From Lachnospiraceae bacterium (lineage in GTDB: Bacteria; Bacillota; Clostridia; Lachnospirales; Lachnospiraceae): a stretch of 64,000 nt of DNA. The notes beneath the pieces are model-generated. The model did no database searches. It was given only the letters and a program-made list of their open reading frames with translations, and was not told the origin of the DNA. The stretch's first letter is position 1. Each line of letters starts with the position of its first letter. A program made the translations under genes and the position numbers. The stretch covers positions 12,420 to 76,419 of the forward strand of contig JAEDFR010000001.1 in assembly GCA_016297945.1 (NCBI GenBank), written 5' to 3'. Positions 43,554-52,141 of this stretch are shown in pieces.

Positions 43554-43863
43554 ATTGATTCTCCTTTTCTTTGATTATTATTTTTATTTTGTTTTTCTTA
43601 TCCTCAGCACCGCCAGGCAATTCCTGCGGGGTATATTTGACTTGCTTCCTCCTCCCTTACCCCGCCAGACATAACGCATGGATAAATGAGCGCATTTTAA
43701 GATTTTAAGCCTCACCACAGAATATAATTTTTCAAAAAAATTTCTTATTTCAATTTGTACAACTTGAAATATTTCGACAGAATTGTCGAGAAAAGATTTA
43801 GAATGCTCCCGCCAAAAACCGGCGGGAGCATGTGAATTCAAATAAATGCCAAAATAACCGAAA
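43554..43863 (-). other. Gap between pilT and comM with structured-looking leader
   Basis: 310 bases without a convincing gene. On the minus strand it holds the pilT terminator (43803-43831), an AT-rich stretch and then a GC-richer block just before comM. In the block GCGGGGTA and TACCCCGC (43626-43633 and 43658-43665) pair perfectly around 24 bases, next to a small CAGG/CCTG hairpin (43614-43626). About 70 bases separate it from the comM start. A structured leader RNA is possible; no riboswitch class was recognised. Confidence 0.4.
43803..43831 (-). terminator. Intrinsic terminator of pilT
   Basis: ATGCTCCCGCC and GGCGGGAGCAT form a perfect 11-base GC-rich stem with a seven-base loop, 33 bases after the pilT stop on the minus strand. 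The following T-tract is short and interrupted (TCTAAATCTTTT). Confidence 0.75.
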
Positions 43864-44928
43864 TTAGAATACCTGTGTACGCATCTTTTCGGGATCACGT
43901 GCGTACTGAATACAACTTTCTTTTGAAATCTTGCGTTCCATATACAGCTTCATCAGATAATCATCCAATGTTGACATTCCTTCTCGTTTACTTGTCTGAA
44001 TGACAGATTGAAGCTGATGGGTTTTACCTTCACGGATCAGGTTACGAACAGCTGAATTTGCATGCATAACTTCGAATGCAGCCACACGACCATCTTCTGT
44101 GACATTCGGAATCAAGGTCTGAGAAATAATGCAGACCAATACGGCAGACAACTGTACACGAATCTGCTGTTGCTGATGTGTCGGGAATGTATCAATAATA
44201 CGGTCAACAGTCGAAGAGGCGTCCATGGTATGTAAGGTAGATAATACTAAGTGTCCGGTTTCAGCTGCTGTGATTGCTGTTGAGATTGTTTCAAAGTCAC
44301 GCATCTCACCTACCAGAATAACATCCGGATCTTCACGAAGTGCACCACGAAGTGCATTTGCAAAACTCTGGGTATCCTGATTAACCTCACGCTGGTTGAT
44401 CATGGACATCTTATGTGTATGTGTATACTCGATAGGTTCCTCAATTGTAATGATATGTGCATCACGATGCTCATTTATCTTATCAATAATAGATGCAAGA
44501 GTGGTCGATTTACCGGAACCGGTAGGTCCGGTTACCAAAATTAAACCTCTCTTACGCTGATATAAATCAACAACCGACTGAGGAATACCAAGCTTTTCAG
44601 TTGTAGGGATTTCTGTTGTTACAGTACGAAATGCGATACCGATACTACCGCGCTGCTTATAAACATTGACACGATAACGTCCGATATTGGGATAACCTAC
44701 GGACATATCGTATTCACCCATTTCCTCAAAACGTTCTCTCTGCTTCGGTCTTAACAAGTTAACTACAAATTCCAATGTATCATTCGGTGTCAATACCGGC
44801 AAATCCAATTTTTGTAAGTGACCATTCAAACGCATAATCGGCGGTACGCCTACAGTAATATGGCAGTCAGATGCACCTGCATTGTACGCAATTCCTAAAA
44901 TTTCCTCTAACGTTGCTGGATATCCCAT
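43864..44928 (-). CDS. pilT: Type IV pilus retraction ATPase PilT
   Basis: A 354-residue hexameric ATPase. An N-terminal PAS-like domain (SDCHITVGVPPIMRLNG) is followed by the RecA-like domain with Walker A VTGPTGSGKSTTLA (about 130), Asp box and Walker B DPDVILVGEMRDFETI (about 200), and a His box LSTLHTMDA. The short length, absence of the zinc tetracysteine and the AIRTVTT/PS style loops fit PilT, not PilB. It depolymerises pili for twitching or DNA uptake. It is 39 kb from the pilB operon and sits between comM and sigK. Confidence 0.95.
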   Translation of the reverse strand: MGYPATLEEILGIAYNAGASDCHITVGVPPIMRLNGHLQKLDLPVLTPNDTLEFVVNLLRPKQRERFEEMGEYDMSVGYPNIGRYRVNVYKQRGSIGIAFRTVTTEIPTTEKLGIPQSVVDLYQRKRGLILVTGPTGSGKSTTLASIIDKINEHRDAHIITIEEPIEYTHTHKMSMINQREVNQDTQSFANALRGALREDPDVILVGEMRDFETISTAITAAETGHLVLSTLHTMDASSTVDRIIDTFPTHQQQQIRVQLSAVLVCIISQTLIPNVTEDGRVAAFEVMHANSAVRNLIREGKTHQLQSVIQTSKREGMSTLDDYLMKLYMERKISKESCIQYARDPEKMRTQVF

Positions 44929-44956
44929 TTCTTATCTCCTTTACCTTCCCAACATT

Positions 44957-45604
44957 TTACCTTGTTGTGTCATCCTCAAATCTGGCCCGAAGTTTTCGCA
45001 AAGCCTTTTTTTCAATTCTGGATACGTAGCTTCGTGAAATCCCAAGCATTTGGCCAATCATTCGCTGCGGCATCTCCTCTTCCCCATCCAATGCATATCT
45101 GAGACGAATAACCTGCAATTCCTTTGGTGTTAATGTCTCTGCCAATATCGCACGAAGTTTTTTGATATCATCCTGTAATGACATTTTTTCAAACGCATCG
45201 GTATCTTCCGCACAGGTAATGTCGAGAAGACTGATCTCATTACCCTCTTTGTCAATACCGACCGGTTCATATATCGATACATCTTTTGAGGATTTTTTCT
45301 TGGCTCGTAACATCATCAGCAGTTCGTTGTCTATACAACGTGCCGCATAAGTAGCTAACCGGTTTCCTTTGCTTCCATCATACGTCTGAATGGCTTTAAT
45401 CAGACCAATGGTCCCTATGGAAATCAAATCCTCTGGACTTTCATCCACATTTTGATATTTCTTTGCAATATGAGCAACCAACCGCAAATTTCGCTCTATT
45501 AAAATCTGCCTGGCTTCTTCGGACACCTCTTTTTCGCCCTCCAAATACATGCGGATATAGTAAGCTTCTTCTTCCTCGCTTAAGGGTTGTTTAAATGTTC
45601 TCAT
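44957..45604 (-). CDS. sigK: Sporulation sigma factor SigK
   Basis: 215 residues with the regions of a sigma-70-type factor: region 2 (LRLVAHIAKKYQNVDESPED, LISIGTIGLIKAIQTYD, RLATYAARCIDNELLM), a linker VSIYEPVGIDKEGNEISLLD typical of sigma-K and sigma-E, and region 4 with a helix-turn-helix (MIGQMLGISRSYVSRIEKKA). The N-terminus begins directly with RTFKQPLSEEEEAYY; no long pro-peptide is obvious compared with Bacillus pro-sigma-K. It directs late mother-cell transcription. The gene is intact, without a skin element. Confidence 0.9.
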   Translation of the reverse strand: MRTFKQPLSEEEEAYYIRMYLEGEKEVSEEARQILIERNLRLVAHIAKKYQNVDESPEDLISIGTIGLIKAIQTYDGSKGNRLATYAARCIDNELLMMLRAKKKSSKDVSIYEPVGIDKEGNEISLLDITCAEDTDAFEKMSLQDDIKKLRAILAETLTPKELQVIRLRYALDGEEEMPQRMIGQMLGISRSYVSRIEKKALRKLRARFEDDTTR

Positions 45605-45631
45605 CCAAAATCCCCGAAAACGGTTTTACTA

Positions 45632-45640
45632 TATTCTATG
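45632..45640 (-). promoter_or_regulatory. Mother-cell-sigma-like -10 element upstream of sigK
   Basis: CATAGAATA on the minus strand matches CATANNNTA, the -10 form used by sigma-K and close to sigma-E sites. An AC dinucleotide is 17 bases further upstream. It is 28 bases before the start codon, so autoregulation is plausible. Confidence 0.4.
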
Positions 45641-45717
45641 CTTAGGGCTTAATTAAGGTTTCACAACATATTTATTATACAAACTATACTTTCAAAGTGC
45701 AAGTTTGTTCTGCTAAT

Positions 45718-45767
45718 TTTTCATCTTCTACTTAGATTTTCATCTTCTGCATTATTTTTCATCTTTT
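45718..45767. repeat. Three direct repeats with 19-base period upstream of sigK
   Basis: TTTTCATCTTCT occurs at 45718 and 45737, and TTTTCATCTTTT at 45756, exactly 19 bases apart. The spacers differ (ACTTAGA, GCATTAT), so the 12-base word is what is conserved. It lies between the GtrA-like gene and sigK. Confidence 0.65.
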
Positions 45768-45843
45768 CTAACCGGCTCTCAACTGTCCGGCACAATAATC
45801 TGCCGCTATAAAAGTGCTTATTTCATGCACGAAAATTGAAAAT

Positions 45844-46338
45844 CTATTTCTTTCTGTCTTTAAATGCCCAAAATTTGTTTAAGATAAAATTAATCGGTAT
45901 GGTAATCAACAATGTAACAAGGGGTGCAATGGCTTCAGGAACGTGTAAAAACCGAACCCAGATTACCAGTAAAACATTTTCCAACACCAGACCGGTTCCG
46001 GCATAAGACAAAAATGTTTTCACAAATGCCTGCCACAAAGATCTTGCAGCATTTTCCTCTTTTACAAAAACATATTTATTGTTCCAATAAAAAGCATTCA
46101 TTACACTGACCAAAAAACCAATGACACTGGCAATCAGGTAATGGCATCCGGCAAAGATACAAATCAGATAGGTAAAATAATGAATTAAAGTATTGGATAC
46201 ACCTACAATCCCAAATTTAATAAATTGTAAAAAAGCCTCCCACTGTGCGTCGGATAAAGATATACGAAATACTTTTCGAATAAAAAAATCCAAAATAAAG
46301 ACAAGTATTTCCCACAGCTTATTAAGTAATTTAATCAT
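45844..46338 (-). CDS. GtrA-family membrane protein (lipid-linked sugar flippase)
   Basis: 164 residues with four membrane helices: about 45-65 (FIKFGIVGVSNTLIHYFTYL), 72-92, 112-132 and 135-155. FGIVGVSNTLI, NAFYWNNKYVF and a final FILNKFWAF motif are typical of GtrA/GtcA proteins. These flip undecaprenyl-phosphate-linked sugars so that a YfhO- or Gtr-type transferase can use them. Candidate partners in the window are the GtrB-like gene at 23498 and the YfhO-like gene at 24678. The gene stands alone between hemW and sigK. Confidence 0.85.
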   Translation of the reverse strand: MIKLLNKLWEILVFILDFFIRKVFRISLSDAQWEAFLQFIKFGIVGVSNTLIHYFTYLICIFAGCHYLIASVIGFLVSVMNAFYWNNKYVFVKEENAARSLWQAFVKTFLSYAGTGLVLENVLLVIWVRFLHVPEAIAPLVTLLITIPINFILNKFWAFKDRKK

Positions 46339-46502
46339 CTTTTAATTTTCCTTGTTGCAGTTTCTATTTTCATTTCTGATTCTCTTTGTTAAAAATCTAT
46401 ATATATATCTGACACCTTAATGATGTTTTATAAAAATTACAATACATAGTTGATTGTTTCTTAATAATTCTATGATTTGCAATACTTTATTGATCATTTC
46501 CA

Positions 46503-47654
46503 CTATATGAATTTTTCAAACACCCAATTGCTGACATCCATGCCAAATTCGGTAAGCGCAATCCGGTCCTGATTTCGGTCAACCAAAATCAGTTTCTCTT
46601 TTTCAAGCTCCTGTAGTTCTTTTGAAAAACGTTCAAAGGCCGAACAACCAAATTGGGCTTCAAATTGTTGTAAGGAAACGCCCCTTGACATGCGAAGTCC
46701 CAAAAAGAAGAATTCTGCCATAGCATCTTCTTTGGATATTTGTTCTATCTCATCATACTGTTGGTACAGATCTTCGTTGACAGGTTCTTTCGTTAATGTC
46801 CACAACGAAATATATTGTTTCAAATCACCAATATTTCTCGTCCGGTATCCGCGTATAAATGAAGAAGCCCCTAAGCCAACACCCAGGTAGGGCACTCTTT
46901 CCCAATATCCGCTGTTATGTTTTGATTCAAATCCGGCTTTTGCATAATTAGATATTTCATACCGGTAATAACCCGCAGCTTGTAAAATCCGTTTTGTTTC
47001 ATGATACATTGCGCGATCCGTTTCCTCATCGGGAAGCAGTTCTTTATGATTGGCATATTGCTCATAAAACGGCGTGTTCTCTTCCAGAATCAGACTGTAC
47101 GAAGAAATATGTTCCGGATTTAATGAAATAATATTATGTAAACCCTCGGTGTATTCTTCCAAGAACTGCCCGGGAAGTGCCGACATGCAATCGATATTGA
47201 TATTTTGAAATCCTGCTTTCCTTGCATCCGAGTAGATATGCAAAAATTGCTCATAGGTATGAATTCTTCCTAACAACAACAGCTTGTCATTTTGAACAGA
47301 CTGCAGACCAATGCTTAAACGGTTAAAACCGGCTTTTCTTAATTTATGTAAACCATTATATTCCATGGTTGCCGGATTGATTTCTATTGTTATTTCTGCA
47401 TCCGGACACACATCAAATTTACTCCTAATCAAATCGAGCAGTTCTGTCAGCTGCTCCGGCATAAGAACAGAAGGAGTTCCTCCTCCAAAATAAATCGTTT
47501 CCAGTTTTTCAGGCAAGCTTTCTGCATAATAACCAATTTCATTTTTTAATGCCTGCACATACTGTTTTTTTACAGTATCGTCCGCAGGCATTGATAAAAA
47601 ATCACAATAATTACATTTTTTTACACAGAAAGGAATGTGTACATATAATTCCAC
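46503..47654 (-). CDS. hemW: Radical SAM protein HemW
   Basis: A 383-residue radical SAM protein. The cluster motif CVKKCNYCDF (C-x3-C-x2-C) is at residues about 9-18, then YFGGGTPSVL (about 55), and NIDCMSALPGQ (about 170). The C-terminal HemN domain includes RYEISNYAKAGFESKHNSGY and PYLGVGLGASSFI. HemW is a heme chaperone rather than a true coproporphyrinogen oxidase. It follows lepA, the usual order in Clostridia, although hrcA, which often follows, is absent. Confidence 0.93.
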   Translation of the reverse strand: MELYVHIPFCVKKCNYCDFLSMPADDTVKKQYVQALKNEIGYYAESLPEKLETIYFGGGTPSVLMPEQLTELLDLIRSKFDVCPDAEITIEINPATMEYNGLHKLRKAGFNRLSIGLQSVQNDKLLLLGRIHTYEQFLHIYSDARKAGFQNINIDCMSALPGQFLEEYTEGLHNIISLNPEHISSYSLILEENTPFYEQYANHKELLPDEETDRAMYHETKRILQAAGYYRYEISNYAKAGFESKHNSGYWERVPYLGVGLGASSFIRGYRTRNIGDLKQYISLWTLTKEPVNEDLYQQYDEIEQISKEDAMAEFFFLGLRMSRGVSLQQFEAQFGCSAFERFSKELQELEKEKLILVDRNQDRIALTEFGMDVSNWVFEKFI

Positions 47655-47779
47655 AGTTTTCCTCTTTTTATAACTTCTTTCTATATCTTCTTTTTACATT
47701 TTCTTTTATAACTTCTTTTATATCTTCATCCAATTCAGTATATGATACCATAATCAAAAGAACATCTTTTTATGCACAT

Positions 47780-49597
47780 TTACTTTTTATCATCCAGCTT
47801 CAAAACGCTCATAAAGGCTGATTGCGGAATTTCTACATTGCCAACCTGTCGCATACGTTTTTTGCCCTCTTTCTGCTTCTCAAGCAGTTTCTTTTTACGA
47901 GTGATATCACCACCGTAACATTTGGCAAGGACATCTTTGCGCATTGCCTTAACTGTTTCTCTGGCAATTACTTTTCCGCCGACAGCTGCCTGAATGGGAA
48001 TTTCAAAAAGGTGTCTCGGAATTTCATCCTTAAGCTTTTCACACATCCTGCGGCCTCTGTCATAAGCAGAATCCTTATGAACAATAAAAGAAAGTGCATC
48101 TACCTCTTCTTTGTTGATTAAAATATCCAGCTTCACCAGTTCAGAACGAACATATCCCTTTAATTCATAATCAAAAGAAGCATATCCTCTGGAGCGTGAT
48201 TTTAACGCATCAAAGAAATCATAGATAATTTCATTTAAAGGTAAATCGTATTTTAATAAAGCCCTGGTTTCTTCCATGTAATCCATGCCAAGATAAACAC
48301 CACGGCGTTCCTGGCACAATTCCATGATAGAACCGATGAACTCCGTTGTAACCATAATCTCAGCGGTTACAATCGGTTCTTCCATATAATCAATTTCTGA
48401 AGGATCCGGTAAGTTACTGGGATTTGTTAACTCGATCACTTCACCATTGGTCTTATATACTTTATAAATAACACCCGGTGCTGTTGTCACCAGATCCAGA
48501 TTATATTCGCGTTCTAAACGTTCCTGTATGATCTCCAAATGAAGCAATCCCAAAAATCCGCAACGGAAACCAAATCCCAATGCAATGGAAGTCTCCGGCT
48601 CATAATTCAGGGACGCATCATTAAGCTGCAGTTTTTCTAAGGCATCTCTTAAATCCGGATACTTTGCACCATCCGCCGGATACATGCCGCAGTATACCAT
48701 GGAATTCACTTTTTTATATCCGGGAAGCGGCTCTTTACAAGGATTATCCGCATCGGTCACCGTATCTCCAACTGCCGTGTCACGCACATTTTTGATGGAC
48801 GCGGTAATATAACCAACCATACCGGCAGCCAATTCATCACACGGAATAAACTGGCCGGCGCCAAAATATCCCACTTCGACAACATCAGCCGTAGCGCCGG
48901 TTGCCATCATCCGGATGCGCGTTCCTTTTTTTACGGTACCGTCAACCAGTCGGCAAAAAATAATAACGCCTTTATAAGAATCATATAACGAATCGAATAT
49001 CAAAGCAGACAAAGGTGCATCCGGATTTCCCTTGGGTGCCGGAATCTTTTGTACAACCTGTTCCAGCACTTCTTCAATACCAATTCCGTTTTTTGCAGAA
49101 ATCATAGGTGCATCCTGTGCTTCAATGCCAATGACATCTTCAATTTCATCCTTGACACGCTGCGGTTCTGCACTGGGCAGATCGATTTTATTGATAACCG
49201 GAAAAACATCCAAATCGTGATCCAACGCCAGATAAACATTGGCTAACGTCTGCGCTTCAATACCCTGAGCGGCATCTACAACCAAAATGGCACCGTCACA
49301 GGCTGCAAGCGCACGGCTCACTTCATAATTAAAATCCACATGCCCCGGCGTATCAATCAGATTAAAGATATACTCTTCCCCATCCTTTGCTTTATAAACA
49401 ATACGCACGGTCTGCGCTTTAATGGTAATTCCTCTTTCGCGCTCCAAATCCATATTATCCAGAACCTGTGCCTGCATCTCACGGCTGGTCAAAAGTCCTG
49501 TTTTTTCTATAATACGGTCAGCCAGCGTTGACTTTCCGTGATCTATATGTGCCACAATACAAAAATTGCGGATTTTACTCTGATCAATATGCTGCAT
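47780..49597 (-). CDS. lepA: Elongation factor 4 (LepA), back-translocating GTPase
   Basis: About 605 residues. Start chosen at ATG 49597 ([20 protein letters not shown]), which follows AGGAG closely; the frame is open 21 codons further but without support. It has the G1 loop [13 protein letters not shown], the switch [14 protein letters not shown]3 DTPGHVDF and G4 NKIDLPSA. LepA-specific domains follow and it ends with the basic CTD ([20 protein letters not shown]). It acts on stalled ribosomes. It sits in the conserved spoIIP-lepA-hemW order. Confidence 0.96.
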   Translation of the reverse strand: MQHIDQSKIRNFCIVAHIDHGKSTLADRIIEKTGLLTSREMQAQVLDNMDLERERGITIKAQTVRIVYKAKDGEEYIFNLIDTPGHVDFNYEVSRALAACDGAILVVDAAQGIEAQTLANVYLALDHDLDVFPVINKIDLPSAEPQRVKDEIEDVIGIEAQDAPMISAKNGIGIEEVLEQVVQKIPAPKGNPDAPLSALIFDSLYDSYKGVIIFCRLVDGTVKKGTRIRMMATGATADVVEVGYFGAGQFIPCDELAAGMVGYITASIKNVRDTAVGDTVTDADNPCKEPLPGYKKVNSMVYCGMYPADGAKYPDLRDALEKLQLNDASLNYEPETSIALGFGFRCGFLGLLHLEIIQERLEREYNLDLVTTAPGVIYKVYKTNGEVIELTNPSNLPDPSEIDYMEEPIVTAEIMVTTEFIGSIMELCQERRGVYLGMDYMEETRALLKYDLPLNEIIYDFFDALKSRSRGYASFDYELKGYVRSELVKLDILINKEEVDALSFIVHKDSAYDRGRRMCEKLKDEIPRHLFEIPIQAAVGGKVIARETVKAMRKDVLAKCYGGDITRKKKLLEKQKEGKKRMRQVGNVEIPQSAFMSVLKLDDKK

Positions 49598-49688
49598 AAT
49601 TCTCCTCCGATATGAAAGCCTATCGTATTGAATTATAGCAAAATTCCTTATGGTAAGCAATAAAATGATGTAAGTGTCAAAAATACAA

Positions 49689-50975
49689 TTATCCTTCTCC
49701 TTTCAGAACCATAGCCAGTATCTGTGCCAAAGGCTCTGCAGCATTCATTGCTTCCTGTACAGTATTGGTCTGCGCACCGACTTCAATCAAAAGGCTCTTG
49801 GGTCGGTAATGCATATTGTATCGAAGTCCTTTTAAGTAAATATTTCTTGCAAATCCCGGATAATACCGGTCTGCAGCGAGTTTCATCTGAAACGAAAACG
49901 CCAGATTTTCCTTGATGTACGGATTTTTCAGATAATCAATATCTCCTGTTGCATTCAGATAACTGATTCCGTTAAAAAACATAAATTGTGCCGTCTGGCG
50001 GCCTCCTACCTCCTGCACCAGATGTGTCGTTTTCGCCACTCCGTCACGATGTAAATCAATAATGACCTCTATACTCGGATTTTCTGCAAGTATCTTTTCA
50101 ATTGCGGGTGCCGATACCGAATACGCGTAGTCGCGATTGGGCAAATCATAAATACCGGTATCATGTATGACATGAAATCCATATTCCTCCCTGAGAATCC
50201 CGGCAAGTTTTTCGCCCACGCCAACAATAGTCGTCGACGGATCTCCGGCTACACTGTCAACAAATCCCTCCTGGGAATGTGTATGATAAATTAAAATCTG
50301 CGGAAGCGAGTTATCCTGCTTCATTGTAGCATCAAATGTTAAAAACTGACCGACATCCAACTTATCCGCCGTCACGCTGGTTGTTGAATCAACCGTATAG
50401 TAATGTTGTTTTAAATAGGAAAAATCCTGCAAAGCATCATAATCAGGTGTAAAAACAGGCTCCTCCTGTTTGACAAAAGCAGAATTTGCAGCTTTTTGAT
50501 TTTCTGCTAACATCAATTCTTCCATAGACGGCACAGGTTTTATTGTTTCATCGGTATTCTCAGACAGACTGTTTTCTTCTTCGTCAATTTCATTTTGCTT
50601 CTCATCCGCCAAAGTAAGCGCATCGTCTTCTGTTTCCTCTGAACCGGAATTTGTATTTCCAAATTGCTCCATAAAATATTCCTTAGCCGTATCGTCCAAA
50701 TTGCTTTTGCTTTGAACTTCCACATAAGACGGATAGTTCAGATAGAAACCATAATTTCCTCCCACCAAAGAAAATGCCATTTCAGAAAATGATATATCCG
50801 TTTTTCCAAAGGCGCCGTTTCCAAAATAGGTCTGCGAAAAGACCATATTACAAAACTCTTCTTTATAACAAAACGACAGTAAAATAAATAAACAAAAAAA
50901 AGTACAAAGTGCCAATCCCTGCTCGGGACTGCCGATAACTTGTCTTTTCCGATATCGATAATGCCTTCTTCTCAT
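49689..50975 (-). CDS. spoIIP: Stage II sporulation protein P
   Basis: 428 residues. A basic N-terminus ([15 protein letters not shown]) leads into one membrane helix (about 20-40), then an acidic linker at about 110-165. The C-terminal amidase/endopeptidase domain (about 205-425) has [12 protein letters not shown] (catalytic His and Glu region), [18 protein letters not shown] and VIIDLHRDG. SpoIIP degrades septal peptidoglycan for forespore engulfment, acting with SpoIID and SpoIIM. It precedes lepA; gpr, normally next to it on the same strand, is here inverted beyond rpsT. Confidence 0.94.
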   Translation of the reverse strand: MRRRHYRYRKRQVIGSPEQGLALCTFFCLFILLSFCYKEEFCNMVFSQTYFGNGAFGKTDISFSEMAFSLVGGNYGFYLNYPSYVEVQSKSNLDDTAKEYFMEQFGNTNSGSEETEDDALTLADEKQNEIDEEENSLSENTDETIKPVPSMEELMLAENQKAANSAFVKQEEPVFTPDYDALQDFSYLKQHYYTVDSTTSVTADKLDVGQFLTFDATMKQDNSLPQILIYHTHSQEGFVDSVAGDPSTTIVGVGEKLAGILREEYGFHVIHDTGIYDLPNRDYAYSVSAPAIEKILAENPSIEVIIDLHRDGVAKTTHLVQEVGGRQTAQFMFFNGISYLNATGDIDYLKNPYIKENLAFSFQMKLAADRYYPGFARNIYLKGLRYNMHYRPKSLLIEVGAQTNTVQEAMNAAEPLAQILAMVLKGEG

Positions 50976-51054
50976 ATACTCACCACTTCAATATATGTCC
51001 GAAAGCGACTATCTATGACCATGTTGTCCCCAAAACATACAAGACAAAGATTCT

Positions 51055-51287
51055 TTTTCGGATTTGTGTTCCCAATATATATCTTTGCCACTGATTTTTA
51101 TGAGGTTTTGTGCCTATCTTAGCGGCATAAGCGAACAAAAAGGAATGCCCGGTTTCAACTGTCTGAAGACGAAGTCTGAGTTTTGAAACCGGGCATTTAA
51201 TAAAATTTTGTGAGCATGCCGCTTAGAGAGGCTAAAAACCGAAGTACGAAGCGGCAAAGATATATATTGGGAACACAAATACGAAAA
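51055..51287. repeat. Palindromic repeat element, copy 1
   Basis: About 233 bases with self-complementary ends: the left end (51062-51089) and right end (51253-51280) are perfect 28-base inverted repeats. A central hairpin has ATGCCCGGTTTCAA pairing with TTGAAACCGGGCAT, and intermediate arms pair at GCGGCAT/ATGCCGC. No protein-coding frame of interest. Copy 2 is in the same orientation on the other side of rpsT. It may be a miniature mobile element or ERIC-like intergenic repeat; no target duplication was found. Confidence 0.85.
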
Positions 51288-51303
51288 GGGAATTACAATA
51301 AAA

Positions 51304-51334
51304 AAGCCAACCGATGGGTTAATTCGGTTGACTT
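51304..51334 (-). terminator. Intrinsic terminator of rpsT
   Basis: AAGCCAACCGA and TCGGTTGACTT form an 11-base stem with one wobble, followed on the minus strand by a run of Ts. Confidence 0.8.
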
Positions 51335-51351
51335 TGCATACGTTTCATTTC

Positions 51352-51383
51352 TTTTCCATCAGGATGACGGGCCTGATGGAAAA
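51352..51383 (-). terminator. Second hairpin directly after rpsT
   Basis: TTTTCCATCAGG and CCTGATGGAAAA form a perfect 12-base stem with an eight-base loop, 12 bases after the rpsT stop. No T-run follows on the minus strand, so it may protect the 3-prime end or work together with the next hairpin. Confidence 0.6.
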
Positions 51384-51394
51384 TCTACCATAAA

Positions 51395-51658
51395 TTAGTT
51401 CATGCCGTTAACAGCTTTTGTTAAACGAGAAACCTTTCTGGCAGCATTGTTTTTATGATAAATGCCTTTAGAAGCAGCTTTGCTGATTGTTGAAGTAGCA
51501 TCTGTTAATGCTGCTTTTGCTCCTTCTGCATCTTTTGCTTCGATTGCAGCGTAAACTTTTTTGATAGAAGTTTTAACACCAGATTTAATAGCTTTATTTC
51601 TATCAGCTTTTGTTCTGTTTACTAAGATTCTCTTTTTTGCAGATTTGATGTTAGCCAT
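51395..51658 (-). CDS. rpsT: 30S ribosomal protein S20
   Basis: 87 residues, mostly basic helices: [20 protein letters not shown] at the start, then [15 protein letters not shown] and the C-terminal [20 protein letters not shown]. These are the conserved S20 blocks. S20 binds 16S rRNA early in 30S assembly. It is single-gene, with its own promoter (51749-51777) and terminators, and is flanked by the two palindromic repeats. Confidence 0.97.
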   Translation of the reverse strand: MANIKSAKKRILVNRTKADRNKAIKSGVKTSIKKVYAAIEAKDAEGAKAALTDATSTISKAASKGIYHKNNAARKVSRLTKAVNGMN

Positions 51659-51748
51659 GACTTACACCTCCTAATAAAATAATCATATCACTATGCCGGT
51701 GTCACAATCATCCAGACACGGGCAGATAAATGCGAACACACGCATATT

Positions 51749-51777
51749 ATAATAGCGGAAAGCGCACTTTCTGTCAA
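51749..51777 (-). promoter_or_regulatory. Promoter of rpsT
   Basis: TTGACA (51777-51772) and TATTAT (51754-51749) on the minus strand, 17-base spacer. The first gene base is about 90 bases downstream, leaving room for a leader that could carry autoregulation. Confidence 0.7.
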
Positions 51778-51834
51778 TATGTAAAATCAAGATTTTTCCA
51801 AGTTTTTTCCAAGTTCCTGTTTTTTATTTGTATA

Positions 51835-52066
51835 TTGGATTTTTGTTCCCGCTATATATCTTTGCCCGCCGGCTTTTACGAGTTTTCGTGCCTTTCTTAG
51901 CGGCATAGGCGAACAAAAATAATGACCGGTTTCAACTGTCTGAAGACGAAGTCTGAGTTTTGAAACCGGTCATTTAATAAATACTTTGTGAGCATGCCGC
52001 TTAGAAAGGCTAGAAAGCGAAGTACGAGGCGGCAAAGATATATAGCGGGAACACAAATGCGAAAAA
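51835..52066. repeat. Palindromic repeat element, copy 2
   Basis: About 230 bases, nearly identical to copy 1 in the core. The end arms pair over 22 bases (51845-51866 with 52031-52052). Compared with copy 1 both arms changed together: CCCAATATATAT/ATATATATTGGG became CCCGCTATATAT/ATATATAGCGGG, and the hairpin ATGCCCGG/CCGGGCAT became ATGACCGG/CCGGTCAT. Same orientation as copy 1. Confidence 0.85.
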
Positions 52067-52068
52067 AA

Positions 52069-52098
52069 GAATTATAATAATCATTTCCGGAAATACTA
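52069..52098 (+). promoter_or_regulatory. Putative forespore (sigma-G/F-like) promoter of gpr
   Basis: GAATT (52069-52073), 18-base spacer and AATACTA (52092-52098) resemble the GMATW-N18-CATWMTA form of forespore sigma sites with one mismatch in the -10. gpr is forespore-expressed in known spore formers. Confidence 0.4.
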
Positions 52099-52141
52099 TA
52101 GAAAAAAACTATATTATCATCATTTGGAGGTTCGTATATAT

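Larger units (their letters stand above)
50976..51394. other. spoIIP-rpsT gap, filled by a palindromic repeat and terminators
   Basis: 419 bases without a gene. It contains palindromic repeat copy 1 (51055-51287), then two tandem hairpins (51304-51334, 51352-51383) that end rpsT. The remaining about 80 bases before spoIIP show no clear promoter. Short open frames in the repeat are not supported. Confidence 0.7.
51659..52141. other. rpsT-gpr divergent gap with palindromic repeat copy 2
   Basis: 483 bases without a gene. From rpsT outward it holds the rpsT leader and promoter, a short AT-rich stretch, the repeat element (51835-52066), and the putative forespore promoter of gpr starting three bases later. 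No other structure was seen. Confidence 0.7.

Noticed and set aside
43584..43898. Minus-strand open frame of 104 codons overlapping the end of pilT and the comM leader
   Set aside because: It starts inside pilT, crosses the pilT terminator and has no ribosome site; composition is not protein-like.
44957..45604. skin-type element interrupting sigK
   Set aside because: sigK is a continuous 215-codon gene here, so no excision is needed.
51055..51287. IS element
   Set aside because: Terminal inverted repeats are present, but there is no transposase frame or target duplication; reported as a palindromic repeat instead.
51210..51398. Plus-strand frame within palindromic repeat copy 1 and the rpsT terminators
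   Set aside because: It runs through two hairpins and a structured repeat; no support for translation.
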